Shown here piece by piece: positions 1 through 11,200 of a stretch of DNA of 24,524 nt. Source of the stretch: Aureobasidium sp. EXF-3400 (Eukaryota; Ascomycota; Dothideomycetes; Dothideales; Saccotheciaceae); contig SWBL01000520.1 in the NCBI GenBank assembly GCA_024195585.1, positions 1-24,524 of the forward strand, written 5' to 3'. Made by a program: the position numbers and the translations under genes. Below the pieces are notes generated by a model that was given only the letters and a program-made list of their open reading frames with translations, ran no database searches and was not told the DNA's origin. Within the stretch, counting starts at the first letter, position 1; the number at the start of each line of letters is the position of its first letter.

Positions 1-1615
1 TGTCCAGCACACCAACGGCGATGCCTGGCTCGAGGCTCAGGGCCAGAAGTACTCGCCCTCGCAAATCGGTGGTTTCGTCCTCGGAAAGATGAAGGAGACT
101 GCTGAGTCTTTCCTTGGCAAGACCTGCAAGAACGCCGTCGTTACCGTTCCCGCCTACTTCAACGACCAGCAGAGACAGGCCACCAAGGACGCCGGTCAGA
201 TCTCTGGTCTTAACGTCCTCCGTGTCGTCAACGAGCCCACTGCTGCCGCCCTCGCCTACGGTCTTGAGAAGGAGAGCGACCGTGTCATTGCCGTCTACGA
301 TCTTGGTGGTGGTACTTTCGATGTTTCCATCCTCGAGATCCAGAGCGGTGTCTTCGAGGTCAAGTCGACCAACGGTGACACCCATCTTGGTGGTGAGGAC
401 TTCGATATCACCCTCGTCCGTCACCTCGTCCAGCAGTTCAAGAACGAACAGGGCATCGATCTCTCCAACGACCGCATGGCCATCCAGCGTATCCGTGAGG
501 CCGCCGAGAAGGCCAAGATTGAGCTTTCGTCTGCTCCCCAGACCGACATCAACCTTCCCTTCATCACCGCCGATGCCTCTGGCCCCAAGCACATCAACAG
601 CAAGATGACCCGTGCCGAGCTTGAGAAGCTTGTCGGTCCTCTGATCGACCGCACTGTCGAGCCCGTCCGCAAGGCTCTCAAGGACGCCAACATGCAGGCC
701 AAGGACATCCAGGAGGTCATTCTCGTCGGTGGTATGACCCGTATGCCCAAGGTCACCACCTCGGTTAAGAGCATTTTCGGCCGTGATCCCGCCAAGTCGG
801 TCAACCCCGATGAGGCTGTCGCCATTGGTGCCGCCATCCAGGGTGCCGTTCTTTCTGGTGAGGTCACTGACGTCCTCCTTCTCGATGTCACTCCTCTTTC
901 CCTCGGTATTGAGACCCTTGGCGGTGTCTTCACCCGTCTGATCAACCGCAACACCACCATTCCTACCAAGAAGTCTCAGGTCTTCTCCACCGCTGCTGAC
1001 TTCCAGTCCGCCGTCGAGATCAAGGTCTACCAGGGTGAGCGTGAGCTTGTCCGCGACAACAAGCTCCTCGGAAACTTCCAGCTTGTTGGTATTCCTCCTG
1101 CCCACCGTGGTGTCCCCCAGATCGAGGTCACCTTCGACATTGACGCCGATTCGATTGTCCACGTTCACGCCTCCGACAAGTCCACCGGCAAGGACCAGTC
1201 CATCACCATTGCCTCCGGCTCTGGTTTGAGCGACTCCGAGATCGAGTCCATGGTCAACGACGCCGAGAAGTACGGTGCTGCTGACAAGGAGCGCAAGGCT
1301 GCCATTGAGGCCGCCAACAAGGCCGACAGTGTTCTTAACGACACTGAGAAGGCTCTCAAGGAGTTCGAGGACCGCCTCGACAAGGCTGAGGCTGACCAGA
1401 TCAAGGAGAAGATTGCCAGCCTCCGTGAGTTCGTTGCCCAGAACCAGTCTGGTGAGGGTACCGCCACTGCCGAGGACCTCAAGGCCAAGACCGACGAGCT
1501 CCAGTCCGCCTCCCTTACTCTCTTCGACAAGATGCACCGCGCCCGCTCCGAGCAGAAGCAGGAGTCTGGTGAGGGTGAGCAGAAGCAGGGTGGTGAGGGC
1601 GAGCAGAAGCCTTAA
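1..1615 (+). CDS. SSC1: mitochondrial Hsp70 (Ssc1-type), 3' part
   Basis: DnaK-family chaperone of the mitochondrial matrix: the ATP-driven import motor at the TIM23 channel and a general folding chaperone (family knowledge). The frame is open from base 2, so the N-terminus lies upstream; 537 residues are visible against roughly 650-680 for fungal homologues. In order, the sequence shows the [12 protein letters not shown] segment, the phosphate-2 loop [12 protein letters not shown], the adenosine loop [10 protein letters not shown], the linker and substrate-domain start [14 protein letters not shown], then the helical lid. The [10 protein letters not shown] segment and the lack of a C-terminal EEVD (cytosolic) or HDEL (ER) point to the mitochondrial/bacterial type. 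The C-terminus is [15 protein letters not shown]. Codon choice is strongly biased (CTC, GCC, AAG, GTC), as expected for an abundant protein. No intron is seen in this part. The stop is TAA at 1613-1615. Confidence 0.97.
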   Translation, partial: VQHTNGDAWLEAQGQKYSPSQIGGFVLGKMKETAESFLGKTCKNAVVTVPAYFNDQQRQATKDAGQISGLNVLRVVNEPTAAALAYGLEKESDRVIAVYDLGGGTFDVSILEIQSGVFEVKSTNGDTHLGGEDFDITLVRHLVQQFKNEQGIDLSNDRMAIQRIREAAEKAKIELSSAPQTDINLPFITADASGPKHINSKMTRAELEKLVGPLIDRTVEPVRKALKDANMQAKDIQEVILVGGMTRMPKVTTSVKSIFGRDPAKSVNPDEAVAIGAAIQGAVLSGEVTDVLLLDVTPLSLGIETLGGVFTRLINRNTTIPTKKSQVFSTAADFQSAVEIKVYQGERELVRDNKLLGNFQLVGIPPAHRGVPQIEVTFDIDADSIVHVHASDKSTGKDQSITIASGSGLSDSEIESMVNDAEKYGAADKERKAAIEAANKADSVLNDTEKALKEFEDRLDKAEADQIKEKIASLREFVAQNQSGEGTATAEDLKAKTDELQSASLTLFDKMHRARSEQKQESGEGEQKQGGEGEQKP

Positions 1616-2330
1616 ATTTGAGGCTTTTGATCTCTCTTTCCTCTCCTCGCGCAATTTCGGATCCGAAGTAATTGCTTCGACCTCCTGATACCCCCGACTT
1701 CTCTGTATACATATTTCCTCTCTCGCCCACCTGGTCCGCCATGCACACGACCAGTTCTCTTCGCGACGTCTCCTCTCCGGAAGGGTCTCGCGCCTTGTCT
1801 TTATTATCGCTGTACTTTTGTGTAAAATTGCTCTCGAGAAAAAGGGAAGGCACGTGGAATTCACCAAAAACTGGAGTTTGACGTGGTGGGATGTTTCGAG
1901 GTTACGGCCTTATGTCATGTTTGTACTTTTAGATTTTGTTTTATCTGAGCGCCTTTTTGTTTCTTCTTCACATCATTATTGTTCTTGCATCTCTTCCTCT
2001 AGCGAGGATCTTCACGAAAGAGGTCGTTTGGGTATATGCGGAAAGACACCATTGCCCATCTGACTCTTGTTATAACAAAAAGTATATGAACGATCAATCT
2101 CTACTCCAAAAAATGTCCCACGATCATTCTATGTACATCAATGTTAATCGAAATGCCACCTCGGAGGACCGATTTTCCGTAATCCTTGTTGCGTTGTACC
2201 CCGTAGAGGGTGGTCAGAGGAGGATAGCGGGGTCATTGCTGACGGCCTATAATAAATCACTAGGTTTCCATGAACTTCTTCTTCTATGTCTACCATACTC
2301 TATTCATCTTTCTACTTGCAATAGCCTACA
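1616..2330. other. intergenic, SSC1 3' region and GNAT promoter
   Basis: This 715-bp gap holds no supportable gene. The first part is pyrimidine-rich, as expected of a 3' UTR. A TATA-like stretch, TATAATAAA, at 2249-2257 lies about 75 bp before the next ATG and could serve as the promoter TATA of the acetyltransferase gene. A 142-codon frame near 1936 starts at TTG and has no recognisable features. Confidence 0.6.
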
Positions 2331-3033
2331 ATGCCACTTGCACACAAGAACGGCCTCAGATTAGAATACGCGAGAGCAGAAGACGCCGAAGCGATTGCAC
2401 CACTCTTCGCCCTCTCCTTTCATGACCATGCCTATTTCAGACGCATGTTGCCCGACACAACAGAAAGTCGTTCCGCGTGGGCAGAGGTGTTTCGATTCAC
2501 ATGCAAAGACCCATACACCATCTGCTTGAAAGTCACAGACGAGAAGACGGGCAAGATTGTCAGCCATGGGCGTTGGGTGAAGCCTAAGAAACAGGTCGAA
2601 GATGAACAGCCAGGACATGAAGAGGAGAGATGGAGTGCTCTTGATCCATGTCTTGATGTAGAGACTGCTGATGCCTTATTTGGGTCATTTGCGAAGAATA
2701 GACAGGAGATGATGGAGGAGCGGAGACATTATTGTAAGTATGGCTATAGAGGACCTTGATATCGATCTACTGATACACGTACTCAAAGACATGGAGCTCC
2801 TCATGACTGCTGGAGAACACAAGGGCCGTGGCGCAGGGGGTATGATTTTGGAACATGGAACTGCGTTGGCGGACGAGGAGCAGGTTGAATGCTACATTGA
2901 TGCTAGTCCAGCTGGAAGGCCACTTTACGAGCGACATGGCTTCGTGTTCACCAAGCAAGAGAAGCTACCCATGGATTATCACTACAATTTTGGAATTAGA
3001 AAGGCAAAGGCGGAGAAGAAGGAGAAAAAATGA
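2331..3033 (+). CDS. GNAT-family N-acetyltransferase (2 exons)
   Basis: Predicted GCN5-related acetyl-CoA-dependent N-acetyltransferase; the substrate is unknown. Model: exons 2331-2733 and 2789-3033, 215 residues. The 55-bp intron has donor GTAAGT, branch point CTGAT and acceptor AAAG; the join reads HYYMELLMTAGEH and keeps the frame. The N-terminal half begins with the usual GNAT opening (LEYARAEDAEAIAPLFALSF). Acetyl-CoA motif A is H145-K-G-R-G-A-G151 (R/QxxGxG/A type), followed by CYIDASPAGRPLYERHGF, the typical C-terminal strand/helix of the small fungal GNAT subgroup. The tail is Lys/Glu-rich (KAKAEKKEKK), perhaps nuclear or simply disordered. No signal peptide or membrane segment is seen. 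The family call is firm; physiological role cannot be read from sequence. Confidence 0.9.
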
Positions 3034-3384
3034 TGGCAAAGGAGAGAGGTGTAGCTAATTAAAGAGCAGTGTTTGAAATCTTGTCAGGGGCGGCTTTGCG
3101 GCGATCGGGAGAGGCGCTGCGAGATGGCCAAGGCCCTGCCTGGTCGCATTCATCCCATGTCGCCATTCGTGTTTGCATCCTCAACCTTGGTCTCGTAACC
3201 TCTGTCCGCCCTACCACCTGTTCTACCTCTTCTCGTCGCCGCCGATATCTTCGCCAATAGGCCGCATCGCTTCAACACTCGTCGCATCTCCCACGAAAGT
3301 CAGCCGTCAAGGCCAAACATTTCCCCAGTCGGCCCCATCTCAAGACCGCGCGTCGAAGAATACACAACACACGACACATAAACA
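3034..3384 (+). promoter_or_regulatory. intergenic / promoter of the Kre9/Knh1-type gene
   Basis: This 351-bp gap holds the acetyltransferase 3' end and the next gene's promoter. A CCAAT box sits at 3254-3258, about 130 bp before the ATG. The leader just before the start is A/C-rich and pyrimidine-rich, common in fungal 5' UTRs. No other gene is seen. Confidence 0.45.
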
Positions 3385-4349
3385 ATGCGCTGCCATATTC
3401 TGACGACCCTGGCCGCTCTGGCAGCTACTGCCGTCGCCGACGTCAAGTTCACATCGCCTGTTGCTGGTCAACAAATCGCTGGTGGCACGGCCGTTACTTT
3501 TACCTGGACTGACGATGGAGCCGCTCCCACCATTGACCAATTCGCTACCTACACGCTGAATCTGATGGCTGGTGGAAACACGGCTGCTACATCTGTACGA
3601 TCCTCAGGCACAAGCGTCTCCGTGCGAGAGCTGACAAGAGCTACAGTCTTCCATCTTGAGCAAAACTGGCACGTACTCGGGCTTATCTGGCTCTGTTGTC
3701 TTCACTATTCCCATCACTCTCGGTAAGACAGCAACCAACGGATAGTATGTTTCCCTGTATTGAGACTCCAGTACTTGCTTTGCCTAACCTTCTCCAGCTA
3801 CCTACAAATGGTCTCAATCGGCGTTGATGGCGGACAAGACATCGTCTACAGCCCGCGCTTCGGTCTCACAGGCATGACTGGCACTTTCACGGCTGCTCAA
3901 CTGCAAGGTGTCACCGCCGCTGGTAGTGACACTTCTTTCGTTCCCGAAGCCTCTCATGAGCTAAATTCTGCTGACACTGCTGCTACTGCCGCCACTTCCG
4001 TTCCCGAAGCCGGCGTATTCACCGTTCCCTATATGTCCCAGACTGGCCTCATCAAGTACGCTCCTATGCAGCCCCAGCCCGGAACAAAGATCACCGCCAA
4101 AACCCCCTCTATGATGAACCCCAGCTCGAGTTTCACCATCTTCAGCACGTATGCGCCGCCCGCCTCCATCACCTTGACTGTGACTGAGTCCAACACGGTG
4201 AGCGTCTCGAGTAGAGAGAACCCGGTAAGTCTCTAGTTGTTGATCTCTTCGCGTTTTATGTTGTGCTAACAAGTTTGCAACAGGCCAGCGCTGCTTCTCA
4301 ACCTACAGCTGCCGATATGAAGAAGTACCTCAATCGCTGGAGGGACTAG
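3385..4349 (+). CDS. KNH1: Kre9/Knh1-type cell-wall beta-1,6-glucan protein (4 exons)
   Basis: Secreted protein of the Kre9/Knh1 family, needed for beta-1,6-glucan assembly in the fungal wall (family knowledge). Model: exons 3385-3594, 3647-3744, 3798-4224 and 4284-4349; 266 residues. Introns are 52, 53 and 59 bp with donors GTACGA, GTATGT, GTAAGT and acceptors CTACAG, TCCAG, CAACAG. Joins restore VVFTIPITLGKTATNGYYLQM and the C-terminal MKKYLNRWRD. Residues 1-18 form a signal peptide (hydrophobic LTTLAALAATAVA, cleavage near VADVKF). Then follows the Ig-like Kre9/Knh1 domain, starting FTSPVAGQQIAGGTAVTFTW and ending YSPRFGLTGMTGTF, then a Ser/Thr/Ala-rich linker. There is no hydrophobic C-terminal tail, so it is soluble rather than GPI-anchored, which fits Knh1 better than the GPI relatives. 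The first intron's donor GTACGA is weaker; family spacing supports it. Confidence 0.85.
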
Positions 4350-4789
4350 CCTTTCTCAGATCATCGGAAACGATATTATCATGGGCGTTTTTGTGTTTTC
4401 TGGCTTCTTACAAATAAATGGCATTACCCCCCAGGATGGCGTTCTTTTTAAATCTTTATAACTGGTCCGATGCTCTTGCAAGGAGGTGGTCTAGCATTGA
4501 ATCAGCGAAATTTTGTATATGCATGAATATTTATCAAATCTGTTCTTACGTACATTGCCTGTCTAGAATACTGAACTCCTGACATCTGCGACACCTCTCA
4601 ATGCTTGTATAGCCAAATTAGGCAGGCGATCACCGAGGCAGCTCCATGCCTTGGCGTTTCCCGTATCCTCAATCTTGCAACAACACAATCTCTGAGTTTT
4701 GTTATCAGAACATCTTCAACAAAAAAGCCGACAGCTTCTTTCAGAGAGCTTTCTCCAACAACTGACTCGTAAACAACAAGCACAAGAAA
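4350..4789. other. intergenic, 3' end of KNH1 and prolidase promoter
   Basis: A 440-bp gap without a supportable gene. AATAAA at 4413-4418, 64 bp after the stop codon, is a plausible polyadenylation element. The 3' part is A-rich just before the prolidase ATG (ACAAGAAAATGG). Confidence 0.5.
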
Positions 4790-6433
4790 ATGGGACTTGC
4801 AAACCACGATCTTCCACCCCCACCAGCGGGCAAATACCCCGCTAAGGCACATGCCAGGCGTGTGGCTGAGTTCATTGCTGAGAATGGTGGTCCCAAGGAG
4901 GGTGTTATCTACTTGGAGGCGCAGAAGACTGCTATGGTTGAGGTATGTGGTTGATCGTGTTTCTTCGTCTCTATTCAGTCCGCGAACAAAAAGAAGGAAA
5001 GAACGCTCGGCGTGATGTTCAAGCTGTGATTGAGAGCAGAGAGTGAATATGACTTTTATGAGAAGCTCATTGCTGATTGTATGGATTTAGGATGATGATC
5101 AAGCTGCACACTTCCGGTAAGAATATTGTCCTTTCTGACAATAAATCGTAGAGACTAACGTCTTTCTAGTCAACGTAGATTCTTCTTCTACCTCTCTGGA
5201 TGCGCTGTTCCGGACTCATATCTCGCCTACGATATCAAAAACGACTATCTGACTCTTTTCATTCCTCCTATCGATCCTGAAGATGTCATCTGGTCGGGTT
5301 TGCCGCTCCTTGAGAAGGAAGCAATGGAGAAGTCCGCGATTCGCTTCTTGCTGATTAGACCACGACTAACTTGAGTTAGGTTCGATATCGATGCATGCAA
5401 ACCGTCGACTGAAGTCAACTCGTACCTGACGTCTCCTGAGACTCCTCATGGCACTATTCTGGCCATTCCCAAGCAGGTAGCAGATCACATCACCTTCCTC
5501 TCCTTCGAAGAGACCAATTGGGACCTCCTGAAGAACGCCATCGAAAGATGCCGTGTCGTCAAAGACGAGCACGAAATCGGACTTATCCGTCATGCCAACG
5601 CCATCTCCTCACACGCCCACACCGAAGTAATGCGTATGGTCAAAAACGCACGCAACGAGAGAGAACTCATGGGCACTTTCGTAGGCGCCTGCATCAGCAA
5701 TGGCGGCCGCGAACAAGCATACGGCTGTATCTGTGCTTCCGGCCCCAGCGCTGCTACTCTGCACTACGTCCACAACGACCTGCCTCTGTCCGAGAAGCTG
5801 AATCTGCTTATCGATGCTGGATGCGAGTACAACTGCTATTGCTCAGATATCACCCGCACATACCCCCTGCAAGGAAAATTCACAAAGGAAAGCAGAGAGA
5901 TCTACGATATCGTCGATGAAATGCAGGCAGAGTGTATGAAAGCTCTCAAAGCCAATGTCATGTGGGAAGACCTGCACGCTCTCGCTCACGAAATCGCAAT
6001 TGACGGGTTGCGTCGTCTGGGCATCCTTAGCGGTGGAAACAAGAAAGAGCTTTTCGACAGCAGAGTTTCTACTCTGTTTTTGCCTCACGGTTTGGGACAT
6101 TATCTCGGTATGGATACACACGACTGCGGCGGCAATGCAGACTACGAAGATCCGGATCCCATGTTCCGCTACTTGCGTATCAGAGGCACTGTTCCTGCAA
6201 ACTCAGTCGTGACAGTCGAACCTGGTCTTTACTTCTGCCGTTTCATCATTGAGCCGGCACTCAAGGAGGAAAAGTATGCCAAGTACATTGACAAGGCTGT
6301 CTTGGAGAGATACTGGGATGTTGGTGGTGTGCGTATTGAAGATGACGTTTTGGTCAAGGAGGACGGGTGTGAGAATCTGACTACGGCACCGAGGTCTTGG
6401 GATGAGGTTGAAGCTTTGATTCATTCGGCGTAG
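4790..6433 (+). CDS. pepP: Xaa-Pro aminopeptidase / prolidase, M24B (4 exons)
   Basis: Dinuclear metal peptidase that releases N-terminal residues from Xaa-Pro peptides, probably cytosolic (no signal peptide). Model: exons 4790-4942, 5091-5116, 5170-5331 and 5380-6433; 464 residues, normal for fungal PEPP. Introns are 148, 53 and 48 bp. The joins give [20 protein letters not shown] and [15 protein letters not shown], as in the family. The third donor, GTCCGC, is non-consensus, but the intron is required because the intervening frame holds a stop. The N-terminal creatinase-type domain includes [17 protein letters not shown] and [10 protein letters not shown]. The five metal ligands are D259 (LLIDAGCEY), D270 (SDITRT), H350 ([11 protein letters not shown]), E394 (TVEPGLYF) and E434 (VRIEDDV), all present, so the enzyme should be active. 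Confidence 0.96.
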
Positions 6434-6613
6434 ATGTTTCCAAATCCACTGAAGAGGGACAATTTTGCGGTTGAGCGCGTGTGTTTCATGGTGCGGACTT
6501 GTCGAGTTAGATAACACGCTTACTGCATTCCATATTAATACATCTGACATTACTCGTTAACTAAAAATAATACAACAAATAACCTCCAATGGGTATCAAA
6601 TCAAACAATATTG

Positions 6614-7927
6614 CTAAATCATAGTCGACCTGCCAACTTTCCACGAAATCATATCCTCTCGCCATGGATTATCAAACTCGTCAACCTCGTGTTGACCGAG
6701 TTTCTGTTTGCGCTTGGCAGACTCCTGCTCGAGTTTCATGGCTTGCTGATGAAGACTACTTCGGCCTCCGAAAGTGCCGTGCTTGCCTGGATTGCCAGAA
6801 GAATTGTCTTTGGCCCAGCCGTCGAAACCTTTGCGTCTGTCGGATTGTACGCTTTCTTTGCTGACATTGCGGTGATGGCCGTGCAGAAGAGGGCTTTTTG
6901 ATGACCGCGGTGATTTGGAAGACTGCTCTGTTGGGGTGAGATTGGCTGAGCGGGACTTGTCTTCATCGCTGCTAGGGTTGAGGTGCTGGTTGTGTTGGAC
7001 GTGGTCGAGATGTGAACCCCAGCCATCACCGCCGGCGAAGATGTCCTTGATACAGTCGTCGGCTCGCAATTCCTGTGGTCGCGAGTCAGTGGTTGGTTCG
7101 TGGAGAGTGTACAAAAGAGTTGAAGTACCCCTGGCTGAGCCACCCAAGATGCGGCTAGTGTGCGACGGTACATGTCTTGTAACTCGCCATGCTCGCGGCT
7201 TTTGCTCAATAACGAAGGCATAGTACTGCCCTCATCGGTGGTTTCTGTGACCTCGGAAGACATTATGCCAGCGATTCCACCGAAGACAGGAGCAGTGCGC
7301 AACGGAGGACTGTGCTGTTGTTTAGAAAGATGGCAGAGCGATGGCAGGGTTAAACGTACGCATAGTAATTTCGATCACCCTCGAGATGCTTGAGCTGTAA
7401 AGAAATCTTCAAAGTGCTGTTGATCTTGCTGTCCTGCATGAGGTAACGTCGGGTGACGCCTTCTTCGGAGTCGTGATTGTGGTCATTGGTATCAACATAT
7501 TCGGCGAGATTGAGCTTGATGTTTCCCAGAGTGATGCGCTCTCCTTTGCCGCTGCTAGAATATTCTTGTATGATTTCGAGATGAATCCACAGCTCTTGCA
7601 ACATCTGGTCCTTGCCGATAACAAGGCGCACGGGAGTCTGTTTCTCGTAGTCGAAGACAACCTTGTGATCCTTGATGTTGCACTTGGTGGTGCGACCGCG
7701 ATGTTCGGCAGCGCTCGACGAGGGGAGGTGCCATTTGACGAAGCAGGTGCCGGATACCAGGGGAACGTTGTTCAGGTCGTAGATCTTTAGTTTAAAGTCG
7801 AAGCGTGGCTATACGTCGAAGGCACAATCAATACAGGAACATGTGTGTTGACTCGGGATGGTGGACATACACGACGGGCCTTTGGGACTGTGAGGGTCAG
7901 CGTTTGGGCCCTCAGGGCGGCCGCCAT
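6614..7927 (-). CDS. NT-C2 (EEIG1/EHBP1 N-terminal) domain protein (4 exons)
   Basis: Model on the minus strand: exons 7927-7871, 7808-7360, 7309-7129 and 7072-6614; introns of 62, 50 and 56 bp; 381 residues. The start is ATG at 7927 (MAAALRAQTLTLTVPKARR), just before the first donor GTATGT. The NT-C2 domain covers about residues 10-170: PRFDFKLKIYDLNNVPLVSG, FVKWHLPSS, AAEHRGRT, VRLVIGKDQMLQE, GERITLGNIKLNLAEYV and STLKISLQL. Next comes the fungal extension LRTAPVFGGIAGIM, ELQDMYRRTLAASW and DCIKDIFAGGDGW, then a Ser/Lys/His-rich disordered tail ending near DEFDNPWREDMISW. NT-C2 is a membrane/cytoskeleton-linking C2-like fold; in animals it occurs in EHBP1 and EEIG1. The fungal role is not established, so I give none. 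It is convergent with the prolidase (180 bp apart) and divergent from SLS1. Confidence 0.92.
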
Positions 7928-8278
7928 TGAACTTGTCCGGCCTCACCAAAGGTCTGCATCTCTGGCACGGGCGGCAGGGATGGCTTAAGTAAGAGCGGTC
8001 CAGATAGACACGGCAGCAGCGGTTAGATACGCCAGGGTGGGCGCGGGTTATCCGATGATTTGTGATTTTGTGCTGACCGGTGGGTACCTGGTCGTACGGA
8101 AGGAGCGGCATTCATCGTCAGCAGCGGCATGTGAAGATGACGACGGTGCGTTCGGCCCGAAACTCGGCGATAAGATAGGCTCCAATGCTAGTGCCAAGAT
8201 TACAGATTCGAGGTTCGCATGCTTCAGGAAATTGTAGATGGTGGTGCTGCCTTGGTCGCGTGTAGACTGTCTGTCTTG
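7928..8278. promoter_or_regulatory. divergent promoter between NT-C2 gene and SLS1
   Basis: This 351-bp region separates two divergent start codons and must hold both promoters. A CCAAT box lies at 8182-8186. If SLS1 starts at the in-frame upstream ATG at 8219 the gap is only 291 bp. No RNA gene is seen. Confidence 0.55.
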
Positions 8279-11200
8279 ATGTTACGCCCGTCATCAGCCA
8301 GGGACGCGTCGACATGTCTGCGATGCAATCTGCGCCTTGTGCTCCGACAGATCCACCACCGTCGTTACCAGTCCACCGATGAATCGCCCCTTCCAACTCA
8401 AGATTTTCCTGCTTCGACATCTGCGCCTTCTTCTGAGCAGCAACAGCATCCACAACCCTCGCGTCTGAGACTCATCCGTACCCACGGCAACCATGGAAGA
8501 ATCCGAGGCAGAAAGGGTGGCCAGAGGCGTGTCGAATCGTCCGAGTCCTTGTCCATTGCTAGTTTAGGTCAATCTTCTGAAGTCATTGTTCTACGTGACT
8601 TGCACGAGCCCCGTCCAGGAAAGAAGACCCAGAATCCCAATGACAAACCCATCAACCATGCCGAAAGTGCTGAGCCCAAGCCGCCTGCTCTGACTGGCCG
8701 CGACATTGAGAACATGTCGGGCAGAAGAGCACTTCGCCCGAGACCAGCCGAAGTATTCGAGTCCATCGACGCCTTGAGGCCTGACGAGGGCATCCATGTA
8801 CTCACCGACGACGAGTTCCGTCAAGTTTTTGCTGCTCTGAACAAAGGCTACACTATAAGCCAACTGAAGGGCTACTTGGTGCACAAGACTGCTCCTGCTA
8901 AGCCTGCTTCGTCCAAGGCCAACAAGTTTCGTCGTGTTCCATCCGAGCCAAATGAGCTTGCCTATACCGAGATCAGCAGCACAATCAATGCCCTACAGAA
9001 CCTCAAACGCACCGCCTGGCATTCTGGTACCACTTCTATGACCAAGCGCCTGCCCGTGGTCGACTTCTCTATGTCAATCGGTCGTAAGATGAACAACAAA
9101 GACGATGTGATAGAATCCATTCTGCGTCATGCTTGGGCTCTCGGTATCGAGGAGGAGCAAGCAGCCATCGGTGAGATGGAGTTTCTGCTCTCACCCATGC
9201 AGTTTGGTCTGCTGCTCACAAAGAACTCTCAGACCTTGCAGCCTCTGCTCGAGAGCTCCAAATTCTACAGAAATTCGCGATTTCAATTACACCAAGTCGA
9301 ACGCGTTATACGAATCGTAGGCCCGAGAGCTGAGGCTGAGGCCATCGCCCACGTCCTGACCGAAGCTTATGCTCCTGCCAGGAGCGCTGATATCAACCTC
9401 GAAACATTTCATGACGCCCTGCAACGAAATTCTTCGCCACTGACGCTACGGGATATATTGTCCCCTGCTCAACTAACTAACATCATGAACTTGACGAGGA
9501 CCTACATTCATTACGACTTCGATGCCAAGCGCCTTCGTATTGCCAGTTTCGTCGATGTCGCCATCAACGATGCTCATCGTCTTCTTATCGCTCTCTTGCC
9601 CTCAAATTCCCGCGCCAGAGTTACGCACCTCTACGATTCGCACAAGGCCGACGACTGCCGACTTGAAGCCCTCATAAGCACAAAGAATCTGCCTTCTCAT
9701 GCCAAGCATCGCCAACTCGGTCGTTGGGTTACTACGTCACCCTGTGTCAGGCAGTCTGGTACTGATCCAACTCTCCTGGATGCTGGACATGATGAGGATT
9801 CTGGTGGAAGCGCTCTCAAGTACTCACCAATCTCACCTCTGCAAAGTCATAGTCCCATCATTGAGGAAGCCGTTACCCTCCTGAAATCCCGCCTGGATCC
9901 TTCACGTCTGGATCCTTCAGAAGAGGATGCACCTGAGATAGAGTCTCCAATCTGGCCGAGAAAGCCTCGTGTAACCCTCTGGAGGGCGCGTGTCGGCCTA
10001 TCGTTGCATGATCTTAAAGACAAAAATCACTATCCTGGTCTAAATGGTCTGTCCTCGAGTCTCGAGGACCCGGCAGCATTTCCTAAGCAGGTCTTCTCCT
10101 TTCAAGTTCCCAGTCTTGTCGGACTTCTGTCTACTGGTTCTCGCTCAAGGCCTTGGACTCGGGACCCTTTCGAACGCACTGCGCTTACAGCTCACCTGAT
10201 CCCTTCTCCCCTTGAGAAGACAGGTATCTCGGCTTCTGCTACTCTGCCCACTGTGCAACTTCGATTTTGGGTTGAAGGAACTGCTCGACCATTTGCCGAC
10301 GATACGCGCATGTCTGCTACACTCCCCGATGGCAAGCACATTGTCTTTAGAGATATCCGCGCCGTCATTAATAGGGAGACTGTACAGGTGAATCTGCCAT
10401 CTCATCCTGCTGACTTGCGCTTCGAGCGTGAAGAGGTCATGGGCTCACGACACGACATCAAGGATTCGAGAATCAGGACATTCATCGAAGCAATATTCGA
10501 AAGCATGGCGACTGATGCCGCTTTACGTGCTCCCCCAGCTCTGCAAATATCTGTTCCACAAATGTATGTTGGTGCCAGAAGTGATTCATTTTTCGACAGC
10601 CCGCAACATGCCGCTGGCGTCGAGACTCTTAGCGGGTCGGAGGAAGTCAACCAGGGCCAGACAGTTGTCGCCAAATACCTTTTTGCTGGTTTCGAGTATC
10701 AAGAGCAACGCAGATATGATCTCAGAGTGCTTGGGCCAGACTATAGTGCAACCGTCTACAACACCGAGGCAGGCATGACGGGCGGACGACGTCTTGAACT
10801 CAGCTTGGACTATAGTGGCAAGCGTCTAAACGACATTGAAGAACGTGGTAGCGCTGTGGATAAACTCGCGGATGCATCGGTCAACGTGATCAATTCTCTT
10901 GCGCAGTTTCAAGTCAAAGAGCCATTGGATCGCCATGGCATGAAACATGTTATTCTTGACATGTCCAGCAGGTCGCAATCGGACATTGCCAAGCCGAAGA
11001 GCTTGAGCAATAAGAATGGTCGAGCTACGTATCGCTCGACAACGGTCGAACCCAGGCAAGACCGCGACTCGGCCCACGAGTTAAAGGATCCCTCGACAGA
11101 CGAGGCAGGGCGTGCTGCCGGAGAAGAGGCACTGCAAGCACAGGTCACCAATGACGGGAACTCGTCAGTAATGGAAAAGGTCGCGAAGCAAGAACAGGGG

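Noticed and set aside
421..969. 182-codon minus frame inside SSC1
   Set aside because: Shadow of a strongly codon-biased gene on the plus strand; Arg/Ser/Thr-rich with no motif.
1936..2364. 142-codon plus frame with a hydrophobic start
   Set aside because: It begins at TTG, overlaps the acetyltransferase start in another frame, and shows no domain; it fits chance in a T-rich UTR.
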